Assembly: GCF_000525915.1 (NCBI RefSeq)
Contig: NZ_AODH01000038.1
Coordinates: forward strand, 1 to 63,681
Reading direction: 5' to 3'
DNA: 63,681 nucleotides
Source: Brochothrix campestris FSL F6-1037
Lineage (GTDB): Bacteria; Bacillota; Bacilli; Lactobacillales; Listeriaceae
Shown: positions 1 through 8,791 of the stretch, piece after piece
How the letters are laid out: each line of letters starts with the position of its first letter
How positions within the stretch are numbered: position 1 is the first letter of the stretch
Position numbers and translations under genes: made by a program
The notes under the pieces: generated by a model
Seen by the model: only the letters and a program-made list of their open reading frames with translations
Databases searched by the model: none
What the model was told of the DNA's origin: nothing

Positions 1-97
1 GTCAATGAGTTGATTGCGGAGCATACGTTTGTATGTGACAATTGAGACGAAGGAGACAACGATGAAGAACGATGGTTAGATGAAATTCAAACACATG

Positions 98-213
<116 letters not shown>

Positions 214-216
214 AAT

Positions 217-292
217 GGGGGTTTAGCTCAGCTGGGAGAGCATCTGCCTTACAAGCAGAGGGTCGGCGGTTCGAGCCCGTCAACCCCCACCA
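217..292 (+). tRNA. tRNA-Val (TAC)
   Basis: Full cloverleaf with anticodon TAC and acceptor GGGGGTT. It is one of only two tRNAs in the array with an encoded CCA end; the other is Ala. Confidence 0.96.
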
Positions 293-299
293 TTTTTTT

Positions 300-372
300 G
301 CCGACTTAGCTCAGCTGGTAGAGCAACTGATTTGTAATCAGTAGGTCGCGGATTCGACTTCTGCAGTCGGCA
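300..372 (+). tRNA. tRNA-Thr (TGT)
   Basis: Cloverleaf with acceptor GCCGACT/AGTCGGC and anticodon TGT. CCA is not encoded. Confidence 0.95.
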
Positions 373-404
373 TATATTTTTTTGAAAAAAAATTCGGAAA
401 ATAG

Positions 405-434
405 TTGTTAAAACAACAAAAAAAATGTTATACT
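405..434 (+). promoter_or_regulatory. possible promoter before tRNA-Lys
   Basis: TTGTTA (405-410) and TATACT (429-434) are separated by 18 bases, in an AT-rich gap about 30 bases before tRNA-Lys. It could boost the distal tRNA array independently of the rRNA promoter. The call rests on the motif alone. Confidence 0.4.
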
Positions 435-463
435 TATCTTTGTTGACAAAAACAAACAGATAA

Positions 464-536
464 GAGCCGTTAGCTCAGTTGGTAGAGCATCTGACTTTTA
501 ATCAGAGGGTCGCTGGTTCGAGCCCAGCACGGCTCA
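464..536 (+). tRNA. tRNA-Lys (TTT)
   Basis: Cloverleaf with acceptor GAGCCGT/ACGGCTC and anticodon TTT. CCA is not encoded. Confidence 0.95.
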
Positions 537-539
537 TAC

Positions 540-611
540 GCGAAAGTAGTTCAGTGGTAGAACATCACCTTGCCAAGGTGGGGGTCGCGGGTTCGAATCC
601 CGTCTTTCGCT
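540..611 (+). tRNA. tRNA-Gly (GCC)
   Basis: Cloverleaf with acceptor GCGAAAG/CTTTCGC and anticodon GCC. In the Bacillus array a tRNA-Leu lies between Lys and this gene; it is missing here. Confidence 0.95.
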
Positions 612-635
612 TGTAAGTAGAATATACCCATATTA

Positions 636-721
636 GCCGGGGTGGCGGAACTGGCAGACGCACAGGACTTAAAATCCTGCGGTGAGTGATCACCGTGCCG
701 GTTCGATTCCGGCCCTCGGCA
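636..721 (+). tRNA. tRNA-Leu (TAA)
   Basis: Class II tRNA with a long variable arm, acceptor GCCGGGG/CCTCGGC and anticodon TAA. Confidence 0.95.
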
Positions 722-742
722 TTGTAACACAATTTAAAATGA

Positions 743-816
743 GCGCCCATAGCTCAACTGGATAGAGTACTTGACTACGAATCAAGCGGTTAGAGGTTCG
801 ACTCCTCTTGGGCGCA
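743..816 (+). tRNA. tRNA-Arg (ACG)
   Basis: Cloverleaf with acceptor GCGCCCA/TGGGCGC. Anticodon ACG would be deaminated to ICG. Confidence 0.95.
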
Positions 817-824
817 TTACCGAA

Positions 825-898
825 CGGGAAGTAGCTCAGCTTGGTAGAGCACTTGGTTTGGGACCAAGGGGTCGCAGGTTCGAATCCTGTCTTCCCGA
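825..898 (+). tRNA. tRNA-Pro (TGG)
   Basis: Cloverleaf with acceptor CGGGAAG/CTTCCCG and anticodon TGG. Confidence 0.95.
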
Positions 899-937
899 TT
901 GTATGAATTTACAATCGAAATATCATACCCGATTAAT

Positions 938-1013
938 GGGGCCTTAGCTCAGCTGGGAGAGCGCCTGCCTTGCACGCAGGAGGTCAGCGGTTCGATCCCG
1001 CTAGGCTCCACCA
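938..1013 (+). tRNA. tRNA-Ala (TGC)
   Basis: Cloverleaf with acceptor GGGGCCT/AGGCTCC, anticodon TGC and encoded CCA (1011-1013). Confidence 0.95.
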
Positions 1014-1046
1014 TTATTTTTCAATAAAAAATGCAATAAACATCAT

Positions 1047-1120
1047 GGCGGTGTAGCTCAGCTGGCTAGAGCATTCGGTTCATACCCGAAAGGTCGTGGG
1101 TTCGACTCCCTCTGCCGCTA
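1047..1120 (+). tRNA. tRNA-Met (CAT), elongator
   Basis: Starts GGCGGTG with anticodon CAT, closely like Bacillus elongator tRNA-Met. The acceptor has G-T wobbles. A tRNA-Ile2 reading is less likely from the body sequence. Confidence 0.9.
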
Positions 1121-1130
1121 TTATATTTCC

Positions 1131-1220
1131 GGAGGATTACCCAAGTCTGGCTGAAGGGAACGGTCTTGAAAACCGTCAGGCGAGTAAAATCGCGCGGGGG
1201 TTCGAATCCCTCATCCTCCT
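1131..1220 (+). tRNA. tRNA-Ser (TGA)
   Basis: Class II tRNA with a long variable arm, acceptor GGAGGAT/ATCCTCC and anticodon TGA. Confidence 0.95.
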
Positions 1221-1245
1221 TTTTATCATGTATCATTTATATTAT

Positions 1246-1319
<74 letters not shown>

Positions 1320-1345
1320 TTGCAAGAGATTGCAAACACGTTTTT

Positions 1346-1419
1346 GGTCTGGTAGTTCAGCTGGTTAGAATGCCTGCCTGTCACGCAGGAGGTCGCGGGT
1401 TCGAGTCCCGTCCAGACCG
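1346..1419 (+). tRNA. tRNA-Asp (GTC)
   Basis: Cloverleaf with acceptor GGTCTGG/CCAGACC and anticodon GTC. Confidence 0.95.
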
Positions 1420-1427
1420 TTTAGTAA

Positions 1428-1500
1428 GGCTCAGTAGCTCAGTTGGTAGAGCAACGGATTGAAGCTCCGTGTGTCGGCAGTTCGACTCTGTCCTGAGCCA
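1428..1500 (+). tRNA. tRNA-Phe (GAA)
   Basis: Cloverleaf with acceptor GGCTCAG/CTGAGCC and anticodon GAA. Confidence 0.95.
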
Positions 1501-1510
1501 TTAAAATAAT

Positions 1511-1584
1511 GGCGGTTGTGGTGAAGTGGTTAACACACCTGATTGTGGTTCAGGCATGCGTGGGTTCGATCCCCATCATCCGCC
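1511..1584 (+). tRNA. tRNA-His (GTG)
   Basis: Anticodon GTG, with the extra 5' G (-1) typical of tRNA-His opposite the final C. Confidence 0.94.
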
Positions 1585-1592
1585 TTTTATAT

Positions 1593-1663
1593 GCGAGTGT
1601 AGTTTAGTGGTAAAACTACAGCCTTCCAAGCTGTTGTCGTCGGTTCGATCCCGATCACTCGCT
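1593..1663 (+). tRNA. tRNA-Gly (TCC)
   Basis: Cloverleaf with acceptor GCGAGTG/CACTCGC and anticodon TCC. Confidence 0.95.
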
Positions 1664-1678
1664 TTAGCACAAAAAACA

Positions 1679-1752
<74 letters not shown>

Positions 1753-1758
1753 TTGTTA

Positions 1759-1831
1759 TCCGCAATAGCTCAGTTGGTAGAGCACACGACTGTTAATCGT
1801 GTTGTCGTAGGTTCGAGCCCTACTTGCGGAG
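1759..1831 (+). tRNA. tRNA-Asn (GTT)
   Basis: Cloverleaf with acceptor TCCGCAA/TTGCGGA and anticodon GTT. Confidence 0.95.
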
Positions 1832-1834
1832 TTA

Positions 1835-1922
1835 GGGGAAATACTCAAGTGGCTGAAGAGGCGCCCCTGCTAAGGGTGTAGGTCGCGAAAGCGGCGCGAG
1901 GGTTCAAATCCCTCTTTCTCCG
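1835..1922 (+). tRNA. tRNA-Ser (GCT)
   Basis: Class II tRNA with a long variable arm, acceptor GGGGAAA/TTTCTCC and anticodon GCT. Confidence 0.95.
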
Positions 1923-1935
1923 TTTCATTTTTTAA

Positions 1936-2007
1936 GGCCCGTTGGTCAAGCGGTTAAGACACCGCCCTTTCACGGCGGTATCACGGGTTCGAATCCCGTA
2001 CGGGTCA
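1936..2007 (+). tRNA. tRNA-Glu (TTC)
   Basis: Last tRNA of the array. Acceptor GGCCCGT/ACGGGTC and anticodon TTC; followed by a terminator. Confidence 0.95.
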
Positions 2008-2017
2008 TCTTTTAAAG

Positions 2018-2045
2018 CATTAGCTCGAGTAGCTGATGTTTTTTT
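2018..2045 (+). terminator. terminator of the rRNA/tRNA operon
   Basis: CATTAGCT and AGCTGATG form an 8-bp stem with one G-T pair, followed by a run of T. It sits 10 bases after tRNA-Glu. Confidence 0.85.
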
Positions 2046-2056
2046 GTTGAAATAAT

Positions 2057-2088
2057 GGGCTCTATGTCAAATAGTGTTGGTGAGTAAA
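2057..2088 (+). repeat. left terminal inverted repeat of the ISL3-like element
   Basis: Starts GGGCTCTATG and contains ATAGTGTTGGTGA. It matches the reverse complement of 2818-2849 at most positions. Confidence 0.8.
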
Positions 2089-2114
2089 CTTTCGCTTAAA
2101 TTAAGAAGCTTTTT

Positions 2115-2147
2115 GGATTGTAGATTAAGTTCTACAATCCTTTTTTT
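2115..2147 (+). terminator. terminator-like hairpin just inside the IS left end
   Basis: GGATTGTAGA and TCTACAATCC form a perfect 10-bp stem followed by seven T. It may be a second terminator for the tRNA operon, or an IS-borne hairpin blocking read-in from outside. Confidence 0.75.
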
Positions 2148-2155
2148 GTATATGA

Positions 2156-2330
2156 TTAATTAGTGATGCAGAGAAGAATGCGATTTCGAAAATTAGTGAA
2201 ATTCTGATAACCAAAACTAACATGTTTGATAAGCTTAATCTTGTTATTGATGCCTTCTAAATGTCCATTTGAATAACGATAGATAAAACTATTAGTGATT
2301 GCGTCTGAATATTTACGTAACGTTCGTAGG
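2156..2330 (-). pseudogene. ISL3-type transposase, C-terminal fragment
   Basis: A reverse-strand frame not opened by a start codon reads a peptide with YSNGHLEGINNKIK followed by FGYQNFTNFRNRI, then a stop at 2156-2158. This pattern closes ISL3-family transposases. The upstream stretch to about 2478 has stops in this frame, so the gene is broken. Confidence 0.75.
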
Positions 2331-2478
2331 TTTTTTAAAAATAGTGAGAAACAGCGCTATGTTTTTGATGAAGAAGTGCATTGTAAGCTTAAAAATTACG
2401 CTGGTCAAAGACAACTGTCAGTTGCTTTGAATGACTCATTCAAGTGAGTCAAGTAATTTATAATACCAGGAGAGGTCA

Positions 2479-2721
2479 TCATCTATTTGAACAAAGGTGT
2501 ATAGCGATACGCGACGTCTTAACATCATATGTGATGATGTTGAAATTTTTAGAAGTTCTGCCATAATGAGAGCAGCGCTCTGGTTTATAAGTGAGTGATT
2601 CGAAATAACAAATACCCTCAGTACCGTTCACTTTTTGACGAGAACACCAATTTTCAGTGGAGTTTATATTTACAGCTTTAATTCCTGTAGAAAATGCGAT
2701 CGAATGAGTGGTATGAGACAT
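2479..2721 (-). pseudogene. ISL3-type transposase, N-terminal fragment
   Basis: An 80-residue open frame. It contains LTYKPERCSHYG, a degraded version of the C-x2-C-G zinc-binding part of ISL3 transposases, and YDVKTSRIAI, typical of the segment after it. The frame then ends early. A GGAGG-like site lies upstream (about 2731-2736 on the reverse strand). Non-functional. Confidence 0.7.
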
Positions 2722-2817
2722 ATATAATTCCTCCTTTGGATTGGTTCAGCGACTTTATTTTAAAGGGAATTTATATATGTTTCTCTTTTTTTGCCTAAAA
2801 ATAGTGTTAGCGACATA

Positions 2818-2849
2818 TTTCGTCACCAACACTATAAATTATAGAACCC
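2818..2849 (-). repeat. right terminal inverted repeat of the ISL3-like element
   Basis: Read on the reverse strand it starts GGGTTCTATA and contains ATAGTGTTGGTGA, mirroring the left end. Confidence 0.8.
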
Positions 2850-2852
2850 ATC

Positions 2853-2888
2853 AAAAAAAGCCCCACTTCGGATAATCTTCGAAGTGGG
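2853..2888 (-). terminator. menA terminator
   Basis: CCCACTTCG and CGAAGTGGG form a 9-bp stem. On the reverse strand it is followed by a T run (the A run at 2853-2859). It sits just after the menA stop. Confidence 0.85.
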
Positions 2889-2894
2889 AGAGCT

Positions 2895-3815
2895 TTAAAA
2901 GGCTAAACTAATTAATAAGGCTAAGGTCGTTAGCAATCCGTAATATTTAATCGCTTTTGAACAGTTCGCCATACCTGGAATCATTTTGATGACTTCTGTT
3001 TGACGCCAAAAGACGATGACAGAGATTGCAGCAGGAGGTATAGCGATTAGAGTTAACAATAAGAATGGTGTTAAATGAATCGTGAAGATGAGTGACCAAG
3101 TCCAACCAAAAGAAATTAACCAGAGAGCTGCATATAAGACAGTGCCCCAACGTTTCCCTAAGAGGATGGCCAGTGTTAAGCGACCGTTACGGGTATCTTC
3201 TTCAAGATCACGTAAACTATTGGCTAACAGCATATTACCAATCATTAAGATTAACGGCAATGAGAGATAAACAATCACCTGATTGATGAAATCGGTTTGA
3301 ATAAAGAAACTAATGTAGGTAATAATACCACCCATGAAAAAGCCGGCCATCAATTCACCTAAAGGCGTATGAGCGATTGGCAGTGGCCCACCGGTATATA
3401 AAAAACCAACAATCATCGAAATAAGACCGATGAGGGCTAAATACCAACTAACAGTCACACATAAATACAGACCGAGTAGTAAGGCGATGATAAAACTTAA
3501 AAAGGCAAGGTTACGGATGAAGCTTGCTGACATTTTTTCGTTTGTAATAGCCCCACCATGCCCGACCTTATTTTCATCGTCGTGCCCACGTTTATAGTCG
3601 TAGTACTCATTAAACAAATTCGTACCTGTCTGAATTAAAAAGGCTGCAAAAAGCATTGCTAAAAATGGTAACACCTTAAATGTTGTATAGTGTAATGCTG
3701 CGGCGCTACCGACAAATACAGGAACATAACTCGAAGCCAACGTGTGTGGGCGTAAAAGTTTCCACCATTTATTTTGTGTTATACGAGCCAGTTTTGGTGT
3801 CTGACCTTGTTTCAA
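2895..3815 (-). CDS. menA: 1,4-dihydroxy-2-naphthoate polyprenyltransferase MenA
   Basis: Membrane prenyltransferase that joins DHNA to a polyprenyl chain to give demethylmenaquinone. The 306 residues hold about eight hydrophobic helices. The first Asp-rich prenyl-diphosphate motif is NLFNEYYDYKRGHDD near residue 66-80 and the second is NSLRDLEEDTRNGR near residue 200, as in the UbiA/MenA family. The start is TTG at 3815, chosen because AGGAGAGG lies just upstream at 3821-3830 and no better ATG exists. It is transcribed away from menF-menE, so the remaining menaquinone genes sit on the opposite strand. Confidence 0.93.
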   Translation of the reverse strand: MKQGQTPKLARITQNKWWKLLRPHTLASSYVPVFVGSAAALHYTTFKVLPFLAMLFAAFLIQTGTNLFNEYYDYKRGHDDENKVGHGGAITNEKMSASFIRNLAFLSFIIALLLGLYLCVTVSWYLALIGLISMIVGFLYTGGPLPIAHTPLGELMAGFFMGGIITYISFFIQTDFINQVIVYLSLPLILMIGNMLLANSLRDLEEDTRNGRLTLAILLGKRWGTVLYAALWLISFGWTWSLIFTIHLTPFLLLTLIAIPPAAISVIVFWRQTEVIKMIPGMANCSKAIKYYGLLTTLALLISLAF

Positions 3816-3853
3816 AAAAATCCTCTCCTTTTATCCAACGTTATTCAAATCTA

Positions 3854-3881
3854 ACTATACCATATTAAAGTAGTCGAACAA
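3854..3881 (-). promoter_or_regulatory. menA promoter
   Basis: On the reverse strand, TTGTTC, a 16-base gap, then TATAGT preceded by TGG (extended -10). Confidence 0.55.
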
Positions 3882-3911
3882 TAAGTAAAAGTATGATAGC
3901 ACGCTATTTTT

Positions 3912-3920
3912 TGTTATAAT
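3912..3920 (+). promoter_or_regulatory. menF operon promoter (extended -10)
   Basis: TGTTATAAT is a perfect extended -10 element, about 110 bases before the menF start. The -35 region is weak, as is usual for extended -10 promoters. Confidence 0.6.
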
Positions 3921-4028
3921 TGTTGTGGCATAGTAAACATAAGCTTATTGAGAACAAGAACAGTTAGAAACTGAGGATAAGTAGGGCCACTAACATCAAT
4001 AAGCCCATCTATTTAGGAGCGATATAAA

Positions 4029-5421
4029 ATGAAATTAGTAAAGACAGTAACTGCTTTAATTGAAGAAGGAGTTGAGCGAGCAAAACAGAGCGACCAAGCC
4101 ACCTTAATTAGTTGGGTGCAAACACAGTCGAACAATGACTTCAATACATTATTAACCAATTTATCACCTGGTGAAGATGCGTTTTATTGGCAAACACCTG
4201 ATGATGAGTTACGCTTTTTAGGGTTGAAAAGTATCAAGGTCTTTGATACAACGACTGCTAGTATTCAGCGTGCATGGGATAACTTGAAAGCAAACGCGAT
4301 TTTATATACAGATGGCTCAACACGTGATGGCGAACCGCTTATTTTTGGCGGCTTTAACTTTAATGCGGAGGTCCCAACAGATGGGACAATCTGGCAAAAC
4401 TATGGCAGACAGCTGTTCATGTTGCCCGAAGTGATGTGGCGTAGTACAGTTGACCGCGATACAATCACTCTGAACTATTTAGTACAACCGCATCAAACAG
4501 TGGCAGAAGTCGAACGTGAACTGCGGTCGAAAATCGTGTTATCGGTAAAAAAACAGATTAATGAACACAATGCGATTGTGAGTGAAACGGATTTAATTAC
4601 ACCAGCCAATTGGACAATGATGATTCAAAAAAGCATCGATGCGATTAAGGCTACTAGTTTTACAAAAGTGGTGTTGTCGCGTCAAAAAGCAGTTGAACTT
4701 AAGCGAGACTTGCACAGTGGTCAGGTGATGGCAACGTTAATTAGCCAACAACCAAACTGCTATCGCTTTTTAATGCGTTATCAAGGAACTAGTTTTTTAG
4801 GTGCATCACCTGAACGTTTACTGTTTAAGGAAGCTGAAACGATTTATTCAGCAGGCGTAGCCGGTTCAATCGAAACCGGTTCAACAGACACCGAACGCAA
4901 CCAATTAGCGCAAGTACTATTAGCCGATGCTAAAAACCGACATGAACATGCAATTGTTGTGAATATGATTACAGCTAAGCTAAAACCGTTATGTCATGAT
5001 ATGGTTTATCAAGAGACACCAGCCATCTTAAGCAACCGCGACATCCAACATTTATATACGCCGATTAAGGCACAATTAAATGCCGGGACATCATTTTTAA
5101 GCTTGGTCAAAAAAAATGCATCCAACCCCTGCGTTAGGAGGGTTTCCTTCACAAAAAACGCTCGAGTGGATCGCCCAAGAAGAACCACAAATTCGAGGCT
5201 TTTTCGGAGCCCCGATTGGGTGGTACGATGCGAGTGAAAATGGCGAGTTTGCCGTTGGTATCCGTTCACTTGTGGCAGCTAACCAACAGGTTCGATTATT
5301 TGCTGGTTGTGGCATCGTGGCTGACTCAGAGCCGCAAACAGAATGGAATGAAACAGCCTTGAAGTTTCAACCGATGTTAAGATTATTAGGAGGCGCTCAC
5401 AATGACAAAACATCAAATTGA
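4029..5421 (+). CDS. menF: isochorismate synthase MenF (frameshift at 5109-5116)
   Basis: Converts chorismate to isochorismate, the first committed step of menaquinone synthesis. The first frame (4029 onward) carries the chorismate-binding core, including FLGASPERLL and the GSIETG segment. The C-terminal third, with HPTPALGGFPS and FFGAPIGWYD, continues in another frame from about 5116. The switch falls in a run of 8 A; with 7 A the reading is V-K-K-M-H-P-T-P, as expected for the family. Joined length is about 463 residues, normal for MenF. It overlaps menD by 20 bases, which fits an operon with coupled translation. Confidence 0.9.
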
Positions 5422-7146
5422 AATGACGCAATATTTAGCCGCATTTATCGAAGAAATCGTACAAGCCGGCGTTAAAGAGGCCGTTATTAGTCCAGGTTCG
5501 CGGTCAACCCCATTAGCGATGTTAATGGCAGAACATCCGACCTTGAAAATTTACATCGATATCGATGAACGTTCAGCTGGTTTTTTTGCACTCGGGTTAG
5601 CAAAAGCATCATTACGACCTGTTGTGCTATTGTGTACTTCAGGCACAGCAGCTGCCAATTACATGCCAGCTGTCGTTGAGGCGAATTTATCGAACATCCC
5701 GTTGGTGGTACTCACTTCAGATCGTCCACATGAATTGAGAGGTGTTGGTGCACCCCAAGCAATCGATCAAATTCATTTATACGGTCACCATGTGAAAGAA
5801 TTTGTGGAGATGGCCTTGCCTGAGGCGAGTGCCGAATTACTCAACTATGCGAAGTGGCAAGGTGCTCGGGCAGTAGATATCGCCTTAAAAGCCCCTCGTG
5901 GACCTGTTCACTTGAATTTTCCATTAAGACAGCCATTGATGCCATTATTAGAGCCATCGCCGTTCAGCGGCGAACAGAAGCGCCATCACGTGCATATTTA
6001 TTCGACCAACGAGACAGTCAGCTCGGAATTGTTGGCAGAAATGTTAACCCTGTGTCACGGTAAAAAAGGCTTGATTGTCATGGGCGATTTACAGGTTGCA
6101 CCAGCATTAGCAGCACAAATAGTGCAATTATCACACCAACTGGGTTTTCCTGTTTTAGCCGATCCTCTGTCACAACTGCGTTCTTTTGGTCAGAATGAGT
6201 ATCAGGTGATTGATCAATATGACAGTCTCTTTCGTTTCGCGAGTGTGAAAGAACAAGTTAGAGCAGAGGTCATCATCCGAATGGGGCAATGCCTGTTTCA
6301 AAATTTTTAAGTCAGTATCTTGAAACGCTTGTTGATGCTCGTCATATTATCATCGACCCAGGGTCAATGTGGCGTGATCCAATTAAAGCAGCTACTGATA
6401 TGGTGCACTGTGATGAAACAGTATTTGTCGAAGGCTTGCTTGCATCAGTCGATCAAGCACAACGTGACAGTGAGTGGTATGACCAATGGCAGCGATTAAA
6501 TAGGCTGAGCAAAACATGTATGAACCAATATTTAGCAGCGATTGAAACGCTCGATGAAGGCAAAGTCGTGGCACAATTACAACAACATTTACCGAATGAG
6601 GCCGCATTATATGTTGGAAACAGTATGCCAATCCGTGATATTGATACGTTCTTTATCCAGACGAATAAACAGGTGAGAATCGTCGCTAACCGAGGTGCAA
6701 ATGGGATTGATGGTAATATTTCAACTGCATTGGGGATGAGCGTTACCCAACAACCGATGTATGCCTTAATGGGCGATGTCACCTTTTATCATGATATGAA
6801 CGGGTTGTTGATGGCACGTACGCATCAATTAAATTTGACGCTGATTGTGATTAATAATAATGGGGGTGGTATCTTCTCATTCTTACCACAGTCCGAGAGT
6901 CCACGTCATTTTGAACAGTTATTTGGAACACCAACCGATATTTCAATTGAAAAAGCGGCCAATTTATACGATGCAACGTACCATGCTGTGCAAGATTGGG
7001 AAGATTTTCAAGACACACTTGATCGCGCCGAACACCATAAAGGCTTAAATATTATCGAAGTGAAAACAAATCGGTATGAAAATGTAGTCACACACCGCAG
7101 TGTATGGGATAATATAAAAGCAGTGATTGACCATGAGTTGTTATGA
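5402..7146 (+). CDS. menD: SEPHCHC synthase MenD (frameshift at 6283-6286)
   Basis: Thiamine-diphosphate enzyme that joins isochorismate and 2-oxoglutarate. The N-terminal half (5402-6310 frame) has ISPGSRSTPLA and the conserved Glu region near DERSAGFFALG. The second half (6289-7146 frame) has the TPP/Mg motif starting MGDVTFYHDMNG and ending NNNGGGIFSFL. The frames join at GGGG: one more G gives R-M-G-A-M-P-V-S-K, the usual MenD text. Joined length is about 581 residues, as in homologues. The start ATG overlaps the end of menF. Confidence 0.92.
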
Positions 7147-7939
7147 GTTAACGGTCAATGACCGTTCGTATCGCGTGATTGATGAGGGCGCAACACACCT
7201 GCCTGTTATTTTGTGGTTACATGGCTTTACCGGCAGTCCAGCAACCTTTGAACGCACGAGTTTAAAGCTATCGCATCACCGTCACCTGCGCATTGAATTA
7301 GCGGGTCACGGTCTTGCGGCACAGTCGGCCTGTTCGTATGCTGAGCAAGTGACTGATTTAATCGAAATTGTAAATGTGCTTGACATAAAGGCCTTTGCAG
7401 TTGTAGGCTACTCAATGGGGGGCAGGCTCGCACTTGGCTTGACCTGTACATATCCGGAGCGTGTCACGCACTTAGTGCTTGAAAGCAGTTCACCAGGGCT
7501 TAGGACACAAACTGAGCAAGAGGCACGTCGCGAACATGATGAACGACTGGCCCAACGTCTTGAACAGGAGGGCTTAGAGGCTTTTATTTCCTTTTGGGAA
7601 AAAATTCCCCTCTTTGTCTCCCAACAGCAGTTACCGACACCACAGCGTTTAAGACTTCGTCAACAACGCTTGCACAATAGCGTTGCGGGATTAAGTGCAT
7701 CATTGCGCGGAATGGGCACCGGTGCTCAACCGAGCTATTGGTCTGAGCTATCGCAGTTGACCTGCCCAATCCTTAGTGTTGTGGGGCGCTTAGATGCGAA
7801 GTATCGCCAACTTGCTTCCGAGATGCAGGCCGTTCAGCCACAACTTGAAATTGCTACTGTCGCTAACGCCGGACACATCGTCCATTTCGAAGCGCCAGAG
7901 GCATTTGATAGACTACTAATAAAATGGTTCAAAAAATAG
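7133..7939 (+). CDS. menH: SHCHC synthase MenH
   Basis: Alpha/beta hydrolase that removes pyruvate from SEPHCHC to give SHCHC. It shows LHGFTGS near residue 30 and the nucleophile elbow GYSMGG (Ser near 94), with a late His in [10 protein letters not shown] prefer ATG at 7133 over TTG at 7127 because the ATG gives the usual family N-terminus; both overlap the menD end. Length is 268 residues. Confidence 0.88.
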   Translation: MSCYELTVNDRSYRVIDEGATHLPVILWLHGFTGSPATFERTSLKLSHHRHLRIELAGHGLAAQSACSYAEQVTDLIEIVNVLDIKAFAVVGYSMGGRLALGLTCTYPERVTHLVLESSSPGLRTQTEQEARREHDERLAQRLEQEGLEAFISFWEKIPLFVSQQQLPTPQRLRLRQQRLHNSVAGLSASLRGMGTGAQPSYWSELSQLTCPILSVVGRLDAKYRQLASEMQAVQPQLEIATVANAGHIVHFEAPEAFDRLLIKWFKK

Positions 7940-7952
7940 GAGGAATTATACA

Positions 7953-8774
7953 ATGAAAACATTTGATTGGCAACCAGTAAAAGAGTACCAAGAAATTAAA
8001 TTTGAAAAAACAAACCACGTGGCTAAAATTACGATTAACCGCCCACACGTGCGTAATGCCTTTACACCATTAACAGTAATGGAAATGATCGATGCTTTTA
8101 CAATCTGTCGTGATGATGCCGATACAGGCGTTATTATTTTAACAGGTGAAGGTGACCTTGCCTTCTGTTCTGGTGGCGATCAAAAAGTACGTGGTAACGG
8201 TGGCTATGTTGGCTCAGATAACATTCCTCGATTAAACGTATTAGACTTACAACGCTTAATCCGTGTTATTCCAAAACCAGTTATCGCGATGGTTCGTGGG
8301 TACTCTATCGGTGGCGGTAACATTTTACAATTAGTATGTGATATTACAATTGCAGCTGATAACGCTAAATTTGGTCAAACAGGACCAAACGTTGGGAGCT
8401 TTGATGCCGGCTATGGTTCGGGCTACCTCGCACGCGTAATTGGACATAAACGTGCCAAAGAAGTTTGGTTCATGTGTAAACAATACTCAGCTGAAGAAGC
8501 GTATGAAATGAACTGGATTAACAAAGTTGTGCCGCTTGCAGAGGTTGAAGAAGTAACGATGGAATGGGCAACTGAAATGTTGAAGAAAAGCCCGACAGCA
8601 ATGCGCTTTATTAAAGCAGCTTTCAATGCTGACACAGACGGCTTAGCTGGCTTACAACAATTTGCCGGCGATGCAACAATGCTTTACTATACAACAGATG
8701 AAGCGAAAGAAGGCCGTGACGCTTTCAAAGAAAAACGCGATCCAGACTTCGATCAATTCCCTAAATTCCCATAA
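7953..8774 (+). CDS. menB: 1,4-dihydroxy-2-naphthoyl-CoA synthase MenB
   Basis: Crotonase-fold enzyme that closes the naphthoquinone ring. Features are the [11 protein letters not shown] oxyanion-hole loop, [14 protein letters not shown], and the [22 protein letters not shown] stretch typical of MenB. The 273 residues are full length. A strong AGGAGG lies 10 bases before ATG. Confidence 0.97.
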   Translation: MKTFDWQPVKEYQEIKFEKTNHVAKITINRPHVRNAFTPLTVMEMIDAFTICRDDADTGVIILTGEGDLAFCSGGDQKVRGNGGYVGSDNIPRLNVLDLQRLIRVIPKPVIAMVRGYSIGGGNILQLVCDITIAADNAKFGQTGPNVGSFDAGYGSGYLARVIGHKRAKEVWFMCKQYSAEEAYEMNWINKVVPLAEVEEVTMEWATEMLKKSPTAMRFIKAAFNADTDGLAGLQQFAGDATMLYYTTDEAKEGRDAFKEKRDPDFDQFPKFP

Positions 8775-8791
8775 GGCGAGAAGGTGCAAAC

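Larger units (their letters stand above)
2057..2849 (-). mobile_element. decayed ISL3-family insertion sequence
   Basis: The two ends are imperfect inverted repeats of about 30 bases sharing GGG-TCTAT and ATAGTGTTGGTGA. Between them are two reverse-strand fragments resembling ISL3-family transposase: an N-terminal zinc-binding-like part (2479-2721) and a C-terminal part (2156-2330). At 793 bp it is about half the usual size of such elements, and the middle of the transposase is missing or scrambled. No matching 8-bp target duplication is visible. The element lies exactly between the tRNA operon terminator and the menA terminator. Confidence 0.8.

Noticed and set aside
1047..1120. CAT-anticodon tRNA read as tRNA-Ile2
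   Set aside because: The body sequence matches Bacillus elongator tRNA-Met closely.
2041..2860. Target-site duplication around the ISL3-like element
   Set aside because: The 8 bases outside each end (GAAATAAT and ATCAAAAA) do not match.
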